Positions 35,793 to 48,823 of a stretch of 64,000 bases of DNA are shown here, piece after piece; the stretch's first letter is position 1; every line of letters begins with the position of its first letter. The stretch is taken from positions 38,218,501 to 38,282,500 of the forward strand of contig NC_092568.1 in the NCBI RefSeq assembly GCF_037975245.1, written 5' to 3'. This DNA comes from Apostichopus japonicus (taxonomy: Eukaryota > Echinodermata > Holothuroidea > Aspidochirotida > Stichopodidae). The notes beneath the pieces were generated by a model, which made no database searches, was not told where the DNA came from, and was given only the letters and a program-made list of their open reading frames with translations. The position numbers and the translations under genes are program-made.

Positions 35793-36505
35793 TTTTCATT
35801 TTTCCTCACCCACAACTCCGCACCCTTTCTTTCTTTATTTCTTTTTCACTATTCTTTTATCCTGTCATTGTTATGAAAAGTCCCTCCCCCCCCCCCTCAC
35901 CACCACCGTTGAAGACATTGACTTGCCATATACCACTATTGTTGTGACCTGATCATTGCAATCACAAGTTTTTCTCCAGCCCCCTTTAATTCGAGACAAG
36001 TGTATCATTAGGGCTATATCATTCCGCATGCATGCACGCACGCACGAGTGTTCTCCCTCAGGAAAAGTGCCGAAAAGAAACGGGAGAACATCTTTCTTGA
36101 TATGTTCTCAAACAAAATCTCTCGTTTTTTGTGGCTTGGATGTCGGAGTACACAAAAGGAAGTAAATGTGATGCACAAATTAGGTCGATTGAGGCAATTT
36201 TAGACCACTTTAGGCTTCCCATGAGCAGCGTACGAACACTATGTTAAGAGGTTTGTTCACAAGTCGGACGAACGTGGCTAGCTTCAGACTCTCAGTGTGA
36301 GTGTGCGTGCGTGCGTCAGTCATTGGGGCAATCATATCCGGGCGTATATGCTACCATATAGCTTCTCAAGTCATATAAAAACATGCACATTATTTAGTTT
36401 AATGGGATAAGTAACCATATAGGTGGTCTAGAGTTGAACATCCAACTTTGCAAAATAAGTCTCGGGGCGGGCGGGTATAAAAAGCTTAAATTTCACCATT
36501 CTAAT

Positions 36506-36599
36506 GTCTACGACCATATCACGTTGAATATACCGGTTCTCGTCCGATCACCGAAGTCAAGCAGCGTCGAGCCTAGTCAGTACTTGGATGGGTGACCGC
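36506..36599 (+). pseudogene. truncated 5S rRNA gene, unit B16 (3' 25 nt deleted)
   Basis: The first 94 nt are intact through GACCGC, then the sequence jumps to GTTCTCAAAC in the mid-spacer. About 339 bp are missing: the end of the C box, the 3' strand of helix I, the terminator, the poly-C and the GCAT microsatellite. I see no microhomology at the joint. Unlike the family A deletion, this copy keeps the TATA-like element, A box, intermediate element and most of the C box, so it may still be transcribed. The first T-run met would be T6 at 36621-36626, predicting a chimeric RNA of about 115-120 nt that cannot form helix I. The next gene starts 496 bp on. Confidence 0.95.
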
Positions 36600-37001
36600 G
36601 TTCTCAAACAAAATCTCTCGTTTTTTGTGGCTTGGATGTCGGAGTACACAAAAGGAAGTAAATGTGATGCACAAATTAGGTCGATTGAGGCAATTTTAGA
36701 CCACTTTAGGCTTCCCATGAGCAGCGTACGAACACTATGTTAAGAGGTTTGTTCACAAGTCGGACGAACGTGGCTAGCTTCAGACTCTCAGTGTGAGTGT
36801 GCGTGCGTGCGTCAGTCATTGGGGCAATCATATCCGGGCGTATATGCTACCATATAGCTTCTCAAGTCATATAAAAACATGCACATTATTTAGTTTAATG
36901 GGATAAGTAACCATATAGGTGGTCTAGAGTTGAACATCCAACTTTGCAAAATAAGTCTCGGGGCGGGCGGGTATAAAAAGCTTAAATTTCACCATTCTAA
37001 T

Positions 37002-37120
37002 GTCTACGACCATATCACGTTGAATATACCGGTTCTCGTCCGATCACCGAAGTCAAGCAGCGTCGAGCCTAGTCAGTACTTGGATGGGTGACCGCCTGGG
37101 AATACTAGGTGCCGTAGACT
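37002..37120 (+). rRNA. 5S ribosomal RNA, unit B17
   Basis: Complete copy directly after the deleted unit. Following spacer C11, long GCAT; next copy at +836. Confidence 0.97.
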
Positions 37121-37837
37121 TTTTCATTTTTCCTCACCCACAACTCCGCACCCTTTCTTTCTTTATTTCTTTTTCACTATTCTTTTATCCTGTCATTGTT
37201 ATGAAAAGTCCCTCCCCCCCCCCCTCACCACCACCGTTGAAGACATTGACTTGCCATATACCACTATTGTTGTGACCTGATCATTGCAATCACAAGTTTT
37301 TCTCCAGCCCCCTTTAATTCGAGACAAGTGTATCATTAGGGCTATATCATTCCGCATGCATGCATGCACGCACGCACGAGTGTTCTCCCTCAGGAAAAGT
37401 GCCGAAAAGAAACGGGAGAACATCTTTCTTGATATGTTCTCAAACAAAATCTCTCGTTTTTTGTGGCTTGGATGTCGGAGTACACAAAAGGAAGTAAATG
37501 TGATGCACAAATTAGGTCGATTGAGGCAATTTTAGACCACTTTAGGCTTCCCATGAGCAGCGTACGAACACTATGTTAAGAGGTTTGTTCACAAGTCGGA
37601 CGAACGTGGCTAGCTTCAGACTCTCAGTGTGAGTGTGCGTGCGTGCGTCAGTCATTGGGGCAATCATATCCGGGCGTATATGCTACCATATAGCTTCTCA
37701 AGTCATATAAAAACATGCACATTATTTAGTTTAATGGGATAAGTAACCATATAGGTGGTCTAGAGTTGAACATCCAACTTTGCAAAATAAGTCTCGGGGC
37801 GGGCGGGTATAAAAAGCTTAAATTTCACCATTCTAAT

Positions 37838-37956
37838 GTCTACGACCATATCACGTTGAATATACCGGTTCTCGTCCGATCACCGAAGTCAAGCAGCGTC
37901 GAGCCTAGTCAGTACTTGGATGGGTGACCGCCTGGGAATACTAGGTGCCGTAGACT
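37838..37956 (+). rRNA. 5S ribosomal RNA, unit B18
   Basis: Complete copy. Following spacer C12; next copy at +837. Confidence 0.97.
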
Positions 37957-38674
37957 TTTTCATTTTTCCTCACCCACAACTCCGCACCCTTTCTTTCTTT
38001 ATTTCTTTTTCACTATTCTTTTATCCTGTCATTGTTATGAAAAGTCCCTCCCCCCCCCCCCTCACCACCACCGTTGAAGACATTGACTTGCCATATACCA
38101 CTATTGTTGTGACCTGATCATTGCAATCACAAGTTTTTCTCCAGCCCCCTTTAATTCGAGACAAGTGTATCATTAGGGCTATATCATTCCGCATGCATGC
38201 ATGCACGCACGCACGAGTGTTCTCCCTCAGGAAAAGTGCCGAAAAGAAACGGGAGAACATCTTTCTTGATATGTTCTCAAACAAAATCTCTCGTTTTTTG
38301 TGGCTTGGATGTCGGAGTACACAAAAGGAAGTAAATGTGATGCACAAATTAGGTCGATTGAGGCAATTTTAGACCACTTTAGGCTTCCCATGAGCAGCGT
38401 ACGAACACTATGTTAAGAGGTTTGTTCACAAGTCGGACGAACGTGGCTAGCTTCAGACTCTCAGTGTGAGTGTGCGTGCGTGCGTCAGTCATTGGGGCAA
38501 TCATATCCGGGCGTATATGCTACCATATAGCTTCTCAAGTCATATAAAAACATGCACATTATTTAGTTTAATGGGATAAGTAACCATATAGGTGGTCTAG
38601 AGTTGAACATCCAACTTTGCAAAATAAGTCTCGGGGCGGGCGGGTATAAAAAGCTTAAATTTCACCATTCTAAT

Positions 38675-38793
38675 GTCTACGACCATATCACGTTGAATAT
38701 ACCGGTTCTCGTCCGATCACCGAAGTCAAGCAGCGTCGAGCCTAGTCAGTACTTGGATGGGTGACCGCCTGGGAATACTAGGTGCCGTAGACT
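38675..38793 (+). rRNA. 5S ribosomal RNA, unit B19
   Basis: Complete copy. Following spacer C11, with a private T-to-C change at 38831 in the CTTT stretch; next copy at +836. Confidence 0.97.
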
Positions 38794-39510
38794 TTTTCAT
38801 TTTTCCTCACCCACAACTCCGCACCCTTTCCTTCTTTATTTCTTTTTCACTATTCTTTTATCCTGTCATTGTTATGAAAAGTCCCTCCCCCCCCCCCTCA
38901 CCACCACCGTTGAAGACATTGACTTGCCATATACCACTATTGTTGTGACCTGATCATTGCAATCACAAGTTTTTCTCCAGCCCCCTTTAATTCGAGACAA
39001 GTGTATCATTAGGGCTATATCATTCCGCATGCATGCATGCACGCACGCACGAGTGTTCTCCCTCAGGAAAAGTGCCGAAAAGAAACGGGAGAACATCTTT
39101 CTTGATATGTTCTCAAACAAAATCTCTCGTTTTTTGTGGCTTGGATGTCGGAGTACACAAAAGGAAGTAAATGTGATGCACAAATTAGGTCGATTGAGGC
39201 AATTTTAGACCACTTTAGGCTTCCCATGAGCAGCGTACGAACACTATGTTAAGAGGTTTGTTCACAAGTCGGACGAACGTGGCTAGCTTCAGACTCTCAG
39301 TGTGAGTGTGCGTGCGTGCGTCAGTCATTGGGGCAATCATATCCGGGCGTATATGCTACCATATAGCTTCTCAAGTCATATAAAAACATGCACATTATTT
39401 AGTTTAATGGGATAAGTAACCATATAGGTGGTCTAGAGTTGAACATCCAACTTTGCAAAATAAGTCTCGGGGCGGGCGGGTATAAAAAGCTTAAATTTCA
39501 CCATTCTAAT

Positions 39511-39629
39511 GTCTACGACCATATCACGTTGAATATACCGGTTCTCGTCCGATCACCGAAGTCAAGCAGCGTCGAGCCTAGTCAGTACTTGGATGGGTGA
39601 CCGCCTGGGAATACTAGGTGCCGTAGACT
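39511..39629 (+). rRNA. 5S ribosomal RNA, unit B20
   Basis: Complete copy. Following spacer C11; next copy at +836. Confidence 0.97.
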
Positions 39630-40346
39630 TTTTCATTTTTCCTCACCCACAACTCCGCACCCTTTCTTTCTTTATTTCTTTTTCACTATTCTTTTATCCT
39701 GTCATTGTTATGAAAAGTCCCTCCCCCCCCCCCTCACCACCACCGTTGAAGACATTGACTTGCCATATACCACTATTGTTGTGACCTGATCATTGCAATC
39801 ACAAGTTTTTCTCCAGCCCCCTTTAATTCGAGACAAGTGTATCATTAGGGCTATATCATTCCGCATGCATGCATGCACGCACGCACGAGTGTTCTCCCTC
39901 AGGAAAAGTGCCGAAAAGAAACGGGAGAACATCTTTCTTGATATGTTCTCAAACAAAATCTCTCGTTTTTTGTGGCTTGGATGTCGGAGTACACAAAAGG
40001 AAGTAAATGTGATGCACAAATTAGGTCGATTGAGGCAATTTTAGACCACTTTAGGCTTCCCATGAGCAGCGTACGAACACTATGTTAAGAGGTTTGTTCA
40101 CAAGTCGGACGAACGTGGCTAGCTTCAGACTCTCAGTGTGAGTGTGCGTGCGTGCGTCAGTCATTGGGGCAATCATATCCGGGCGTATATGCTACCATAT
40201 AGCTTCTCAAGTCATATAAAAACATGCACATTATTTAGTTTAATGGGATAAGTAACCATATAGGTGGTCTAGAGTTGAACATCCAACTTTGCAAAATAAG
40301 TCTCGGGGCGGGCGGGTATAAAAAGCTTAAATTTCACCATTCTAAT

Positions 40347-40465
40347 GTCTACGACCATATCACGTTGAATATACCGGTTCTCGTCCGATCACCGAAGTCA
40401 AGCAGCGTCGAGCCTAGTCAGTACTTGGATGGGTGACCGCCTGGGAATACTAGGTGCCGTAGACT
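40347..40465 (+). rRNA. 5S ribosomal RNA, unit B21
   Basis: Complete copy. Following spacer C10; next copy at +835. Confidence 0.97.
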
Positions 40466-41181
40466 TTTTCATTTTTCCTCACCCACAACTCCGCACCCTT
40501 TCTTTCTTTATTTCTTTTTCACTATTCTTTTATCCTGTCATTGTTATGAAAAGTCCCTCCCCCCCCCCTCACCACCACCGTTGAAGACATTGACTTGCCA
40601 TATACCACTATTGTTGTGACCTGATCATTGCAATCACAAGTTTTTCTCCAGCCCCCTTTAATTCGAGACAAGTGTATCATTAGGGCTATATCATTCCGCA
40701 TGCATGCATGCACGCACGCACGAGTGTTCTCCCTCAGGAAAAGTGCCGAAAAGAAACGGGAGAACATCTTTCTTGATATGTTCTCAAACAAAATCTCTCG
40801 TTTTTTGTGGCTTGGATGTCGGAGTACACAAAAGGAAGTAAATGTGATGCACAAATTAGGTCGATTGAGGCAATTTTAGACCACTTTAGGCTTCCCATGA
40901 GCAGCGTACGAACACTATGTTAAGAGGTTTGTTCACAAGTCGGACGAACGTGGCTAGCTTCAGACTCTCAGTGTGAGTGTGCGTGCGTGCGTCAGTCATT
41001 GGGGCAATCATATCCGGGCGTATATGCTACCATATAGCTTCTCAAGTCATATAAAAACATGCACATTATTTAGTTTAATGGGATAAGTAACCATATAGGT
41101 GGTCTAGAGTTGAACATCCAACTTTGCAAAATAAGTCTCGGGGCGGGCGGGTATAAAAAGCTTAAATTTCACCATTCTAAT

Positions 41182-41300
41182 GTCTACGACCATATCACGT
41201 TGAATATACCGGTTCTCGTCCGATCACCGAAGTCAAGCAGCGTCGAGCCTAGTCAGTACTTGGATGGGTGACCGCCTGGGAATACTAGGTGCCGTAGACT
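41182..41300 (+). rRNA. 5S ribosomal RNA, unit B22
   Basis: Complete copy. Following spacer C11; next copy at +836. Confidence 0.97.
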
Positions 41301-42017
41301 TTTTCATTTTTCCTCACCCACAACTCCGCACCCTTTCTTTCTTTATTTCTTTTTCACTATTCTTTTATCCTGTCATTGTTATGAAAAGTCCCTCCCCCCC
41401 CCCCTCACCACCACCGTTGAAGACATTGACTTGCCATATACCACTATTGTTGTGACCTGATCATTGCAATCACAAGTTTTTCTCCAGCCCCCTTTAATTC
41501 GAGACAAGTGTATCATTAGGGCTATATCATTCCGCATGCATGCATGCACGCACGCACGAGTGTTCTCCCTCAGGAAAAGTGCCGAAAAGAAACGGGAGAA
41601 CATCTTTCTTGATATGTTCTCAAACAAAATCTCTCGTTTTTTGTGGCTTGGATGTCGGAGTACACAAAAGGAAGTAAATGTGATGCACAAATTAGGTCGA
41701 TTGAGGCAATTTTAGACCACTTTAGGCTTCCCATGAGCAGCGTACGAACACTATGTTAAGAGGTTTGTTCACAAGTCGGACGAACGTGGCTAGCTTCAGA
41801 CTCTCAGTGTGAGTGTGCGTGCGTGCGTCAGTCATTGGGGCAATCATATCCGGGCGTATATGCTACCATATAGCTTCTCAAGTCATATAAAAACATGCAC
41901 ATTATTTAGTTTAATGGGATAAGTAACCATATAGGTGGTCTAGAGTTGAACATCCAACTTTGCAAAATAAGTCTCGGGGCGGGCGGGTATAAAAAGCTTA
42001 AATTTCACCATTCTAAT

Positions 42018-42136
42018 GTCTACGACCATATCACGTTGAATATACCGGTTCTCGTCCGATCACCGAAGTCAAGCAGCGTCGAGCCTAGTCAGTACTTGGA
42101 TGGGTGACCGCCTGGGAATACTAGGTGCCGTAGACT
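42018..42136 (+). rRNA. 5S ribosomal RNA, unit B23
   Basis: Complete copy. Following spacer C11; next copy at +836. Confidence 0.97.
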
Positions 42137-42853
42137 TTTTCATTTTTCCTCACCCACAACTCCGCACCCTTTCTTTCTTTATTTCTTTTTCACTATTCTT
42201 TTATCCTGTCATTGTTATGAAAAGTCCCTCCCCCCCCCCCTCACCACCACCGTTGAAGACATTGACTTGCCATATACCACTATTGTTGTGACCTGATCAT
42301 TGCAATCACAAGTTTTTCTCCAGCCCCCTTTAATTCGAGACAAGTGTATCATTAGGGCTATATCATTCCGCATGCATGCATGCACGCACGCACGAGTGTT
42401 CTCCCTCAGGAAAAGTGCCGAAAAGAAACGGGAGAACATCTTTCTTGATATGTTCTCAAACAAAATCTCTCGTTTTTTGTGGCTTGGATGTCGGAGTACA
42501 CAAAAGGAAGTAAATGTGATGCACAAATTAGGTCGATTGAGGCAATTTTAGACCACTTTAGGCTTCCCATGAGCAGCGTACGAACACTATGTTAAGAGGT
42601 TTGTTCACAAGTCGGACGAACGTGGCTAGCTTCAGACTCTCAGTGTGAGTGTGCGTGCGTGCGTCAGTCATTGGGGCAATCATATCCGGGCGTATATGCT
42701 ACCATATAGCTTCTCAAGTCATATAAAAACATGCACATTATTTAGTTTAATGGGATAAGTAACCATATAGGTGGTCTAGAGTTGAACATCCAACTTTGCA
42801 AAATAAGTCTCGGGGCGGGCGGGTATAAAAAGCTTAAATTTCACCATTCTAAT

Positions 42854-42972
42854 GTCTACGACCATATCACGTTGAATATACCGGTTCTCGTCCGATCACC
42901 GAAGTCAAGCAGCGTCGAGCCTAGTCAGTACTTGGATGGGTGACCGCCTGGGAATACTAGGTGCCGTAGACT
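42854..42972 (+). rRNA. 5S ribosomal RNA, unit B24
   Basis: Complete copy. Following spacer C12; next copy at +837. Confidence 0.97.
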
Positions 42973-43690
42973 TTTTCATTTTTCCTCACCCACAACTCCG
43001 CACCCTTTCTTTCTTTATTTCTTTTTCACTATTCTTTTATCCTGTCATTGTTATGAAAAGTCCCTCCCCCCCCCCCCTCACCACCACCGTTGAAGACATT
43101 GACTTGCCATATACCACTATTGTTGTGACCTGATCATTGCAATCACAAGTTTTTCTCCAGCCCCCTTTAATTCGAGACAAGTGTATCATTAGGGCTATAT
43201 CATTCCGCATGCATGCATGCACGCACGCACGAGTGTTCTCCCTCAGGAAAAGTGCCGAAAAGAAACGGGAGAACATCTTTCTTGATATGTTCTCAAACAA
43301 AATCTCTCGTTTTTTGTGGCTTGGATGTCGGAGTACACAAAAGGAAGTAAATGTGATGCACAAATTAGGTCGATTGAGGCAATTTTAGACCACTTTAGGC
43401 TTCCCATGAGCAGCGTACGAACACTATGTTAAGAGGTTTGTTCACAAGTCGGACGAACGTGGCTAGCTTCAGACTCTCAGTGTGAGTGTGCGTGCGTGCG
43501 TCAGTCATTGGGGCAATCATATCCGGGCGTATATGCTACCATATAGCTTCTCAAGTCATATAAAAACATGCACATTATTTAGTTTAATGGGATAAGTAAC
43601 CATATAGGTGGTCTAGAGTTGAACATCCAACTTTGCAAAATAAGTCTCGGGGCGGGCGGGTATAAAAAGCTTAAATTTCACCATTCTAAT

Positions 43691-43809
43691 GTCTACGACC
43701 ATATCACGTTGAATATACCGGTTCTCGTCCGATCACCGAAGTCAAGCAGCGTCGAGCCTAGTCAGTACTTGGATGGGTGACCGCCTGGGAATACTAGGTG
43801 CCGTAGACT
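43691..43809 (+). rRNA. 5S ribosomal RNA, unit B25
   Basis: Complete copy; first of four consecutive C10 units. Next copy at +835. Confidence 0.97.
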
Positions 43810-44525
43810 TTTTCATTTTTCCTCACCCACAACTCCGCACCCTTTCTTTCTTTATTTCTTTTTCACTATTCTTTTATCCTGTCATTGTTATGAAAAGTCC
43901 CTCCCCCCCCCCTCACCACCACCGTTGAAGACATTGACTTGCCATATACCACTATTGTTGTGACCTGATCATTGCAATCACAAGTTTTTCTCCAGCCCCC
44001 TTTAATTCGAGACAAGTGTATCATTAGGGCTATATCATTCCGCATGCATGCATGCACGCACGCACGAGTGTTCTCCCTCAGGAAAAGTGCCGAAAAGAAA
44101 CGGGAGAACATCTTTCTTGATATGTTCTCAAACAAAATCTCTCGTTTTTTGTGGCTTGGATGTCGGAGTACACAAAAGGAAGTAAATGTGATGCACAAAT
44201 TAGGTCGATTGAGGCAATTTTAGACCACTTTAGGCTTCCCATGAGCAGCGTACGAACACTATGTTAAGAGGTTTGTTCACAAGTCGGACGAACGTGGCTA
44301 GCTTCAGACTCTCAGTGTGAGTGTGCGTGCGTGCGTCAGTCATTGGGGCAATCATATCCGGGCGTATATGCTACCATATAGCTTCTCAAGTCATATAAAA
44401 ACATGCACATTATTTAGTTTAATGGGATAAGTAACCATATAGGTGGTCTAGAGTTGAACATCCAACTTTGCAAAATAAGTCTCGGGGCGGGCGGGTATAA
44501 AAAGCTTAAATTTCACCATTCTAAT

Positions 44526-44644
44526 GTCTACGACCATATCACGTTGAATATACCGGTTCTCGTCCGATCACCGAAGTCAAGCAGCGTCGAGCCTAGTCAG
44601 TACTTGGATGGGTGACCGCCTGGGAATACTAGGTGCCGTAGACT
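44526..44644 (+). rRNA. 5S ribosomal RNA, unit B26
   Basis: Complete copy. Following spacer C10; next copy at +835. Confidence 0.97.
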
Positions 44645-45360
44645 TTTTCATTTTTCCTCACCCACAACTCCGCACCCTTTCTTTCTTTATTTCTTTTTCA
44701 CTATTCTTTTATCCTGTCATTGTTATGAAAAGTCCCTCCCCCCCCCCTCACCACCACCGTTGAAGACATTGACTTGCCATATACCACTATTGTTGTGACC
44801 TGATCATTGCAATCACAAGTTTTTCTCCAGCCCCCTTTAATTCGAGACAAGTGTATCATTAGGGCTATATCATTCCGCATGCATGCATGCACGCACGCAC
44901 GAGTGTTCTCCCTCAGGAAAAGTGCCGAAAAGAAACGGGAGAACATCTTTCTTGATATGTTCTCAAACAAAATCTCTCGTTTTTTGTGGCTTGGATGTCG
45001 GAGTACACAAAAGGAAGTAAATGTGATGCACAAATTAGGTCGATTGAGGCAATTTTAGACCACTTTAGGCTTCCCATGAGCAGCGTACGAACACTATGTT
45101 AAGAGGTTTGTTCACAAGTCGGACGAACGTGGCTAGCTTCAGACTCTCAGTGTGAGTGTGCGTGCGTGCGTCAGTCATTGGGGCAATCATATCCGGGCGT
45201 ATATGCTACCATATAGCTTCTCAAGTCATATAAAAACATGCACATTATTTAGTTTAATGGGATAAGTAACCATATAGGTGGTCTAGAGTTGAACATCCAA
45301 CTTTGCAAAATAAGTCTCGGGGCGGGCGGGTATAAAAAGCTTAAATTTCACCATTCTAAT

Positions 45361-45479
45361 GTCTACGACCATATCACGTTGAATATACCGGTTCTCGTCC
45401 GATCACCGAAGTCAAGCAGCGTCGAGCCTAGTCAGTACTTGGATGGGTGACCGCCTGGGAATACTAGGTGCCGTAGACT
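45361..45479 (+). rRNA. 5S ribosomal RNA, unit B27
   Basis: Complete copy. Following spacer C10; next copy at +835. Confidence 0.97.
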
Positions 45480-46195
45480 TTTTCATTTTTCCTCACCCAC
45501 AACTCCGCACCCTTTCTTTCTTTATTTCTTTTTCACTATTCTTTTATCCTGTCATTGTTATGAAAAGTCCCTCCCCCCCCCCTCACCACCACCGTTGAAG
45601 ACATTGACTTGCCATATACCACTATTGTTGTGACCTGATCATTGCAATCACAAGTTTTTCTCCAGCCCCCTTTAATTCGAGACAAGTGTATCATTAGGGC
45701 TATATCATTCCGCATGCATGCATGCACGCACGCACGAGTGTTCTCCCTCAGGAAAAGTGCCGAAAAGAAACGGGAGAACATCTTTCTTGATATGTTCTCA
45801 AACAAAATCTCTCGTTTTTTGTGGCTTGGATGTCGGAGTACACAAAAGGAAGTAAATGTGATGCACAAATTAGGTCGATTGAGGCAATTTTAGACCACTT
45901 TAGGCTTCCCATGAGCAGCGTACGAACACTATGTTAAGAGGTTTGTTCACAAGTCGGACGAACGTGGCTAGCTTCAGACTCTCAGTGTGAGTGTGCGTGC
46001 GTGCGTCAGTCATTGGGGCAATCATATCCGGGCGTATATGCTACCATATAGCTTCTCAAGTCATATAAAAACATGCACATTATTTAGTTTAATGGGATAA
46101 GTAACCATATAGGTGGTCTAGAGTTGAACATCCAACTTTGCAAAATAAGTCTCGGGGCGGGCGGGTATAAAAAGCTTAAATTTCACCATTCTAAT

Positions 46196-46314
46196 GTCTA
46201 CGACCATATCACGTTGAATATACCGGTTCTCGTCCGATCACCGAAGTCAAGCAGCGTCGAGCCTAGTCAGTACTTGGATGGGTGACCGCCTGGGAATACT
46301 AGGTGCCGTAGACT
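46196..46314 (+). rRNA. 5S ribosomal RNA, unit B28
   Basis: Complete copy; last of the four-unit C10 run. Next copy at +835. Confidence 0.97.
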
Positions 46315-47030
46315 TTTTCATTTTTCCTCACCCACAACTCCGCACCCTTTCTTTCTTTATTTCTTTTTCACTATTCTTTTATCCTGTCATTGTTATGAAA
46401 AGTCCCTCCCCCCCCCCTCACCACCACCGTTGAAGACATTGACTTGCCATATACCACTATTGTTGTGACCTGATCATTGCAATCACAAGTTTTTCTCCAG
46501 CCCCCTTTAATTCGAGACAAGTGTATCATTAGGGCTATATCATTCCGCATGCATGCATGCACGCACGCACGAGTGTTCTCCCTCAGGAAAAGTGCCGAAA
46601 AGAAACGGGAGAACATCTTTCTTGATATGTTCTCAAACAAAATCTCTCGTTTTTTGTGGCTTGGATGTCGGAGTACACAAAAGGAAGTAAATGTGATGCA
46701 CAAATTAGGTCGATTGAGGCAATTTTAGACCACTTTAGGCTTCCCATGAGCAGCGTACGAACACTATGTTAAGAGGTTTGTTCACAAGTCGGACGAACGT
46801 GGCTAGCTTCAGACTCTCAGTGTGAGTGTGCGTGCGTGCGTCAGTCATTGGGGCAATCATATCCGGGCGTATATGCTACCATATAGCTTCTCAAGTCATA
46901 TAAAAACATGCACATTATTTAGTTTAATGGGATAAGTAACCATATAGGTGGTCTAGAGTTGAACATCCAACTTTGCAAAATAAGTCTCGGGGCGGGCGGG
47001 TATAAAAAGCTTAAATTTCACCATTCTAAT

Positions 47031-47149
47031 GTCTACGACCATATCACGTTGAATATACCGGTTCTCGTCCGATCACCGAAGTCAAGCAGCGTCGAGCCTA
47101 GTCAGTACTTGGATGGGTGACCGCCTGGGAATACTAGGTGCCGTAGACT
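47031..47149 (+). rRNA. 5S ribosomal RNA, unit B29
   Basis: Complete copy. Following spacer C12; next copy at +837. Confidence 0.97.
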
Positions 47150-47867
47150 TTTTCATTTTTCCTCACCCACAACTCCGCACCCTTTCTTTCTTTATTTCTT
47201 TTTCACTATTCTTTTATCCTGTCATTGTTATGAAAAGTCCCTCCCCCCCCCCCCTCACCACCACCGTTGAAGACATTGACTTGCCATATACCACTATTGT
47301 TGTGACCTGATCATTGCAATCACAAGTTTTTCTCCAGCCCCCTTTAATTCGAGACAAGTGTATCATTAGGGCTATATCATTCCGCATGCATGCATGCACG
47401 CACGCACGAGTGTTCTCCCTCAGGAAAAGTGCCGAAAAGAAACGGGAGAACATCTTTCTTGATATGTTCTCAAACAAAATCTCTCGTTTTTTGTGGCTTG
47501 GATGTCGGAGTACACAAAAGGAAGTAAATGTGATGCACAAATTAGGTCGATTGAGGCAATTTTAGACCACTTTAGGCTTCCCATGAGCAGCGTACGAACA
47601 CTATGTTAAGAGGTTTGTTCACAAGTCGGACGAACGTGGCTAGCTTCAGACTCTCAGTGTGAGTGTGCGTGCGTGCGTCAGTCATTGGGGCAATCATATC
47701 CGGGCGTATATGCTACCATATAGCTTCTCAAGTCATATAAAAACATGCACATTATTTAGTTTAATGGGATAAGTAACCATATAGGTGGTCTAGAGTTGAA
47801 CATCCAACTTTGCAAAATAAGTCTCGGGGCGGGCGGGTATAAAAAGCTTAAATTTCACCATTCTAAT

Positions 47868-47986
47868 GTCTACGACCATATCACGTTGAATATACCGGTT
47901 CTCGTCCGATCACCGAAGTCAAGCAGCGTCGAGCCTAGTCAGTACTTGGATGGGTGACCGCCTGGGAATACTAGGTGCCGTAGACT
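47868..47986 (+). rRNA. 5S ribosomal RNA, unit B30
   Basis: Complete copy. Following spacer C12; next copy at +837. Confidence 0.97.
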
Positions 47987-48704
47987 TTTTCATTTTTCCT
48001 CACCCACAACTCCGCACCCTTTCTTTCTTTATTTCTTTTTCACTATTCTTTTATCCTGTCATTGTTATGAAAAGTCCCTCCCCCCCCCCCCTCACCACCA
48101 CCGTTGAAGACATTGACTTGCCATATACCACTATTGTTGTGACCTGATCATTGCAATCACAAGTTTTTCTCCAGCCCCCTTTAATTCGAGACAAGTGTAT
48201 CATTAGGGCTATATCATTCCGCATGCATGCATGCACGCACGCACGAGTGTTCTCCCTCAGGAAAAGTGCCGAAAAGAAACGGGAGAACATCTTTCTTGAT
48301 ATGTTCTCAAACAAAATCTCTCGTTTTTTGTGGCTTGGATGTCGGAGTACACAAAAGGAAGTAAATGTGATGCACAAATTAGGTCGATTGAGGCAATTTT
48401 AGACCACTTTAGGCTTCCCATGAGCAGCGTACGAACACTATGTTAAGAGGTTTGTTCACAAGTCGGACGAACGTGGCTAGCTTCAGACTCTCAGTGTGAG
48501 TGTGCGTGCGTGCGTCAGTCATTGGGGCAATCATATCCGGGCGTATATGCTACCATATAGCTTCTCAAGTCATATAAAAACATGCACATTATTTAGTTTA
48601 ATGGGATAAGTAACCATATAGGTGGTCTAGAGTTGAACATCCAACTTTGCAAAATAAGTCTCGGGGCGGGCGGGTATAAAAAGCTTAAATTTCACCATTC
48701 TAAT

Positions 48705-48823
48705 GTCTACGACCATATCACGTTGAATATACCGGTTCTCGTCCGATCACCGAAGTCAAGCAGCGTCGAGCCTAGTCAGTACTTGGATGGGTGACCGCCT
48801 GGGAATACTAGGTGCCGTAGACT
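48705..48823 (+). rRNA. 5S ribosomal RNA, unit B31
   Basis: Complete copy. Following spacer C10; next copy at +835. Confidence 0.97.
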
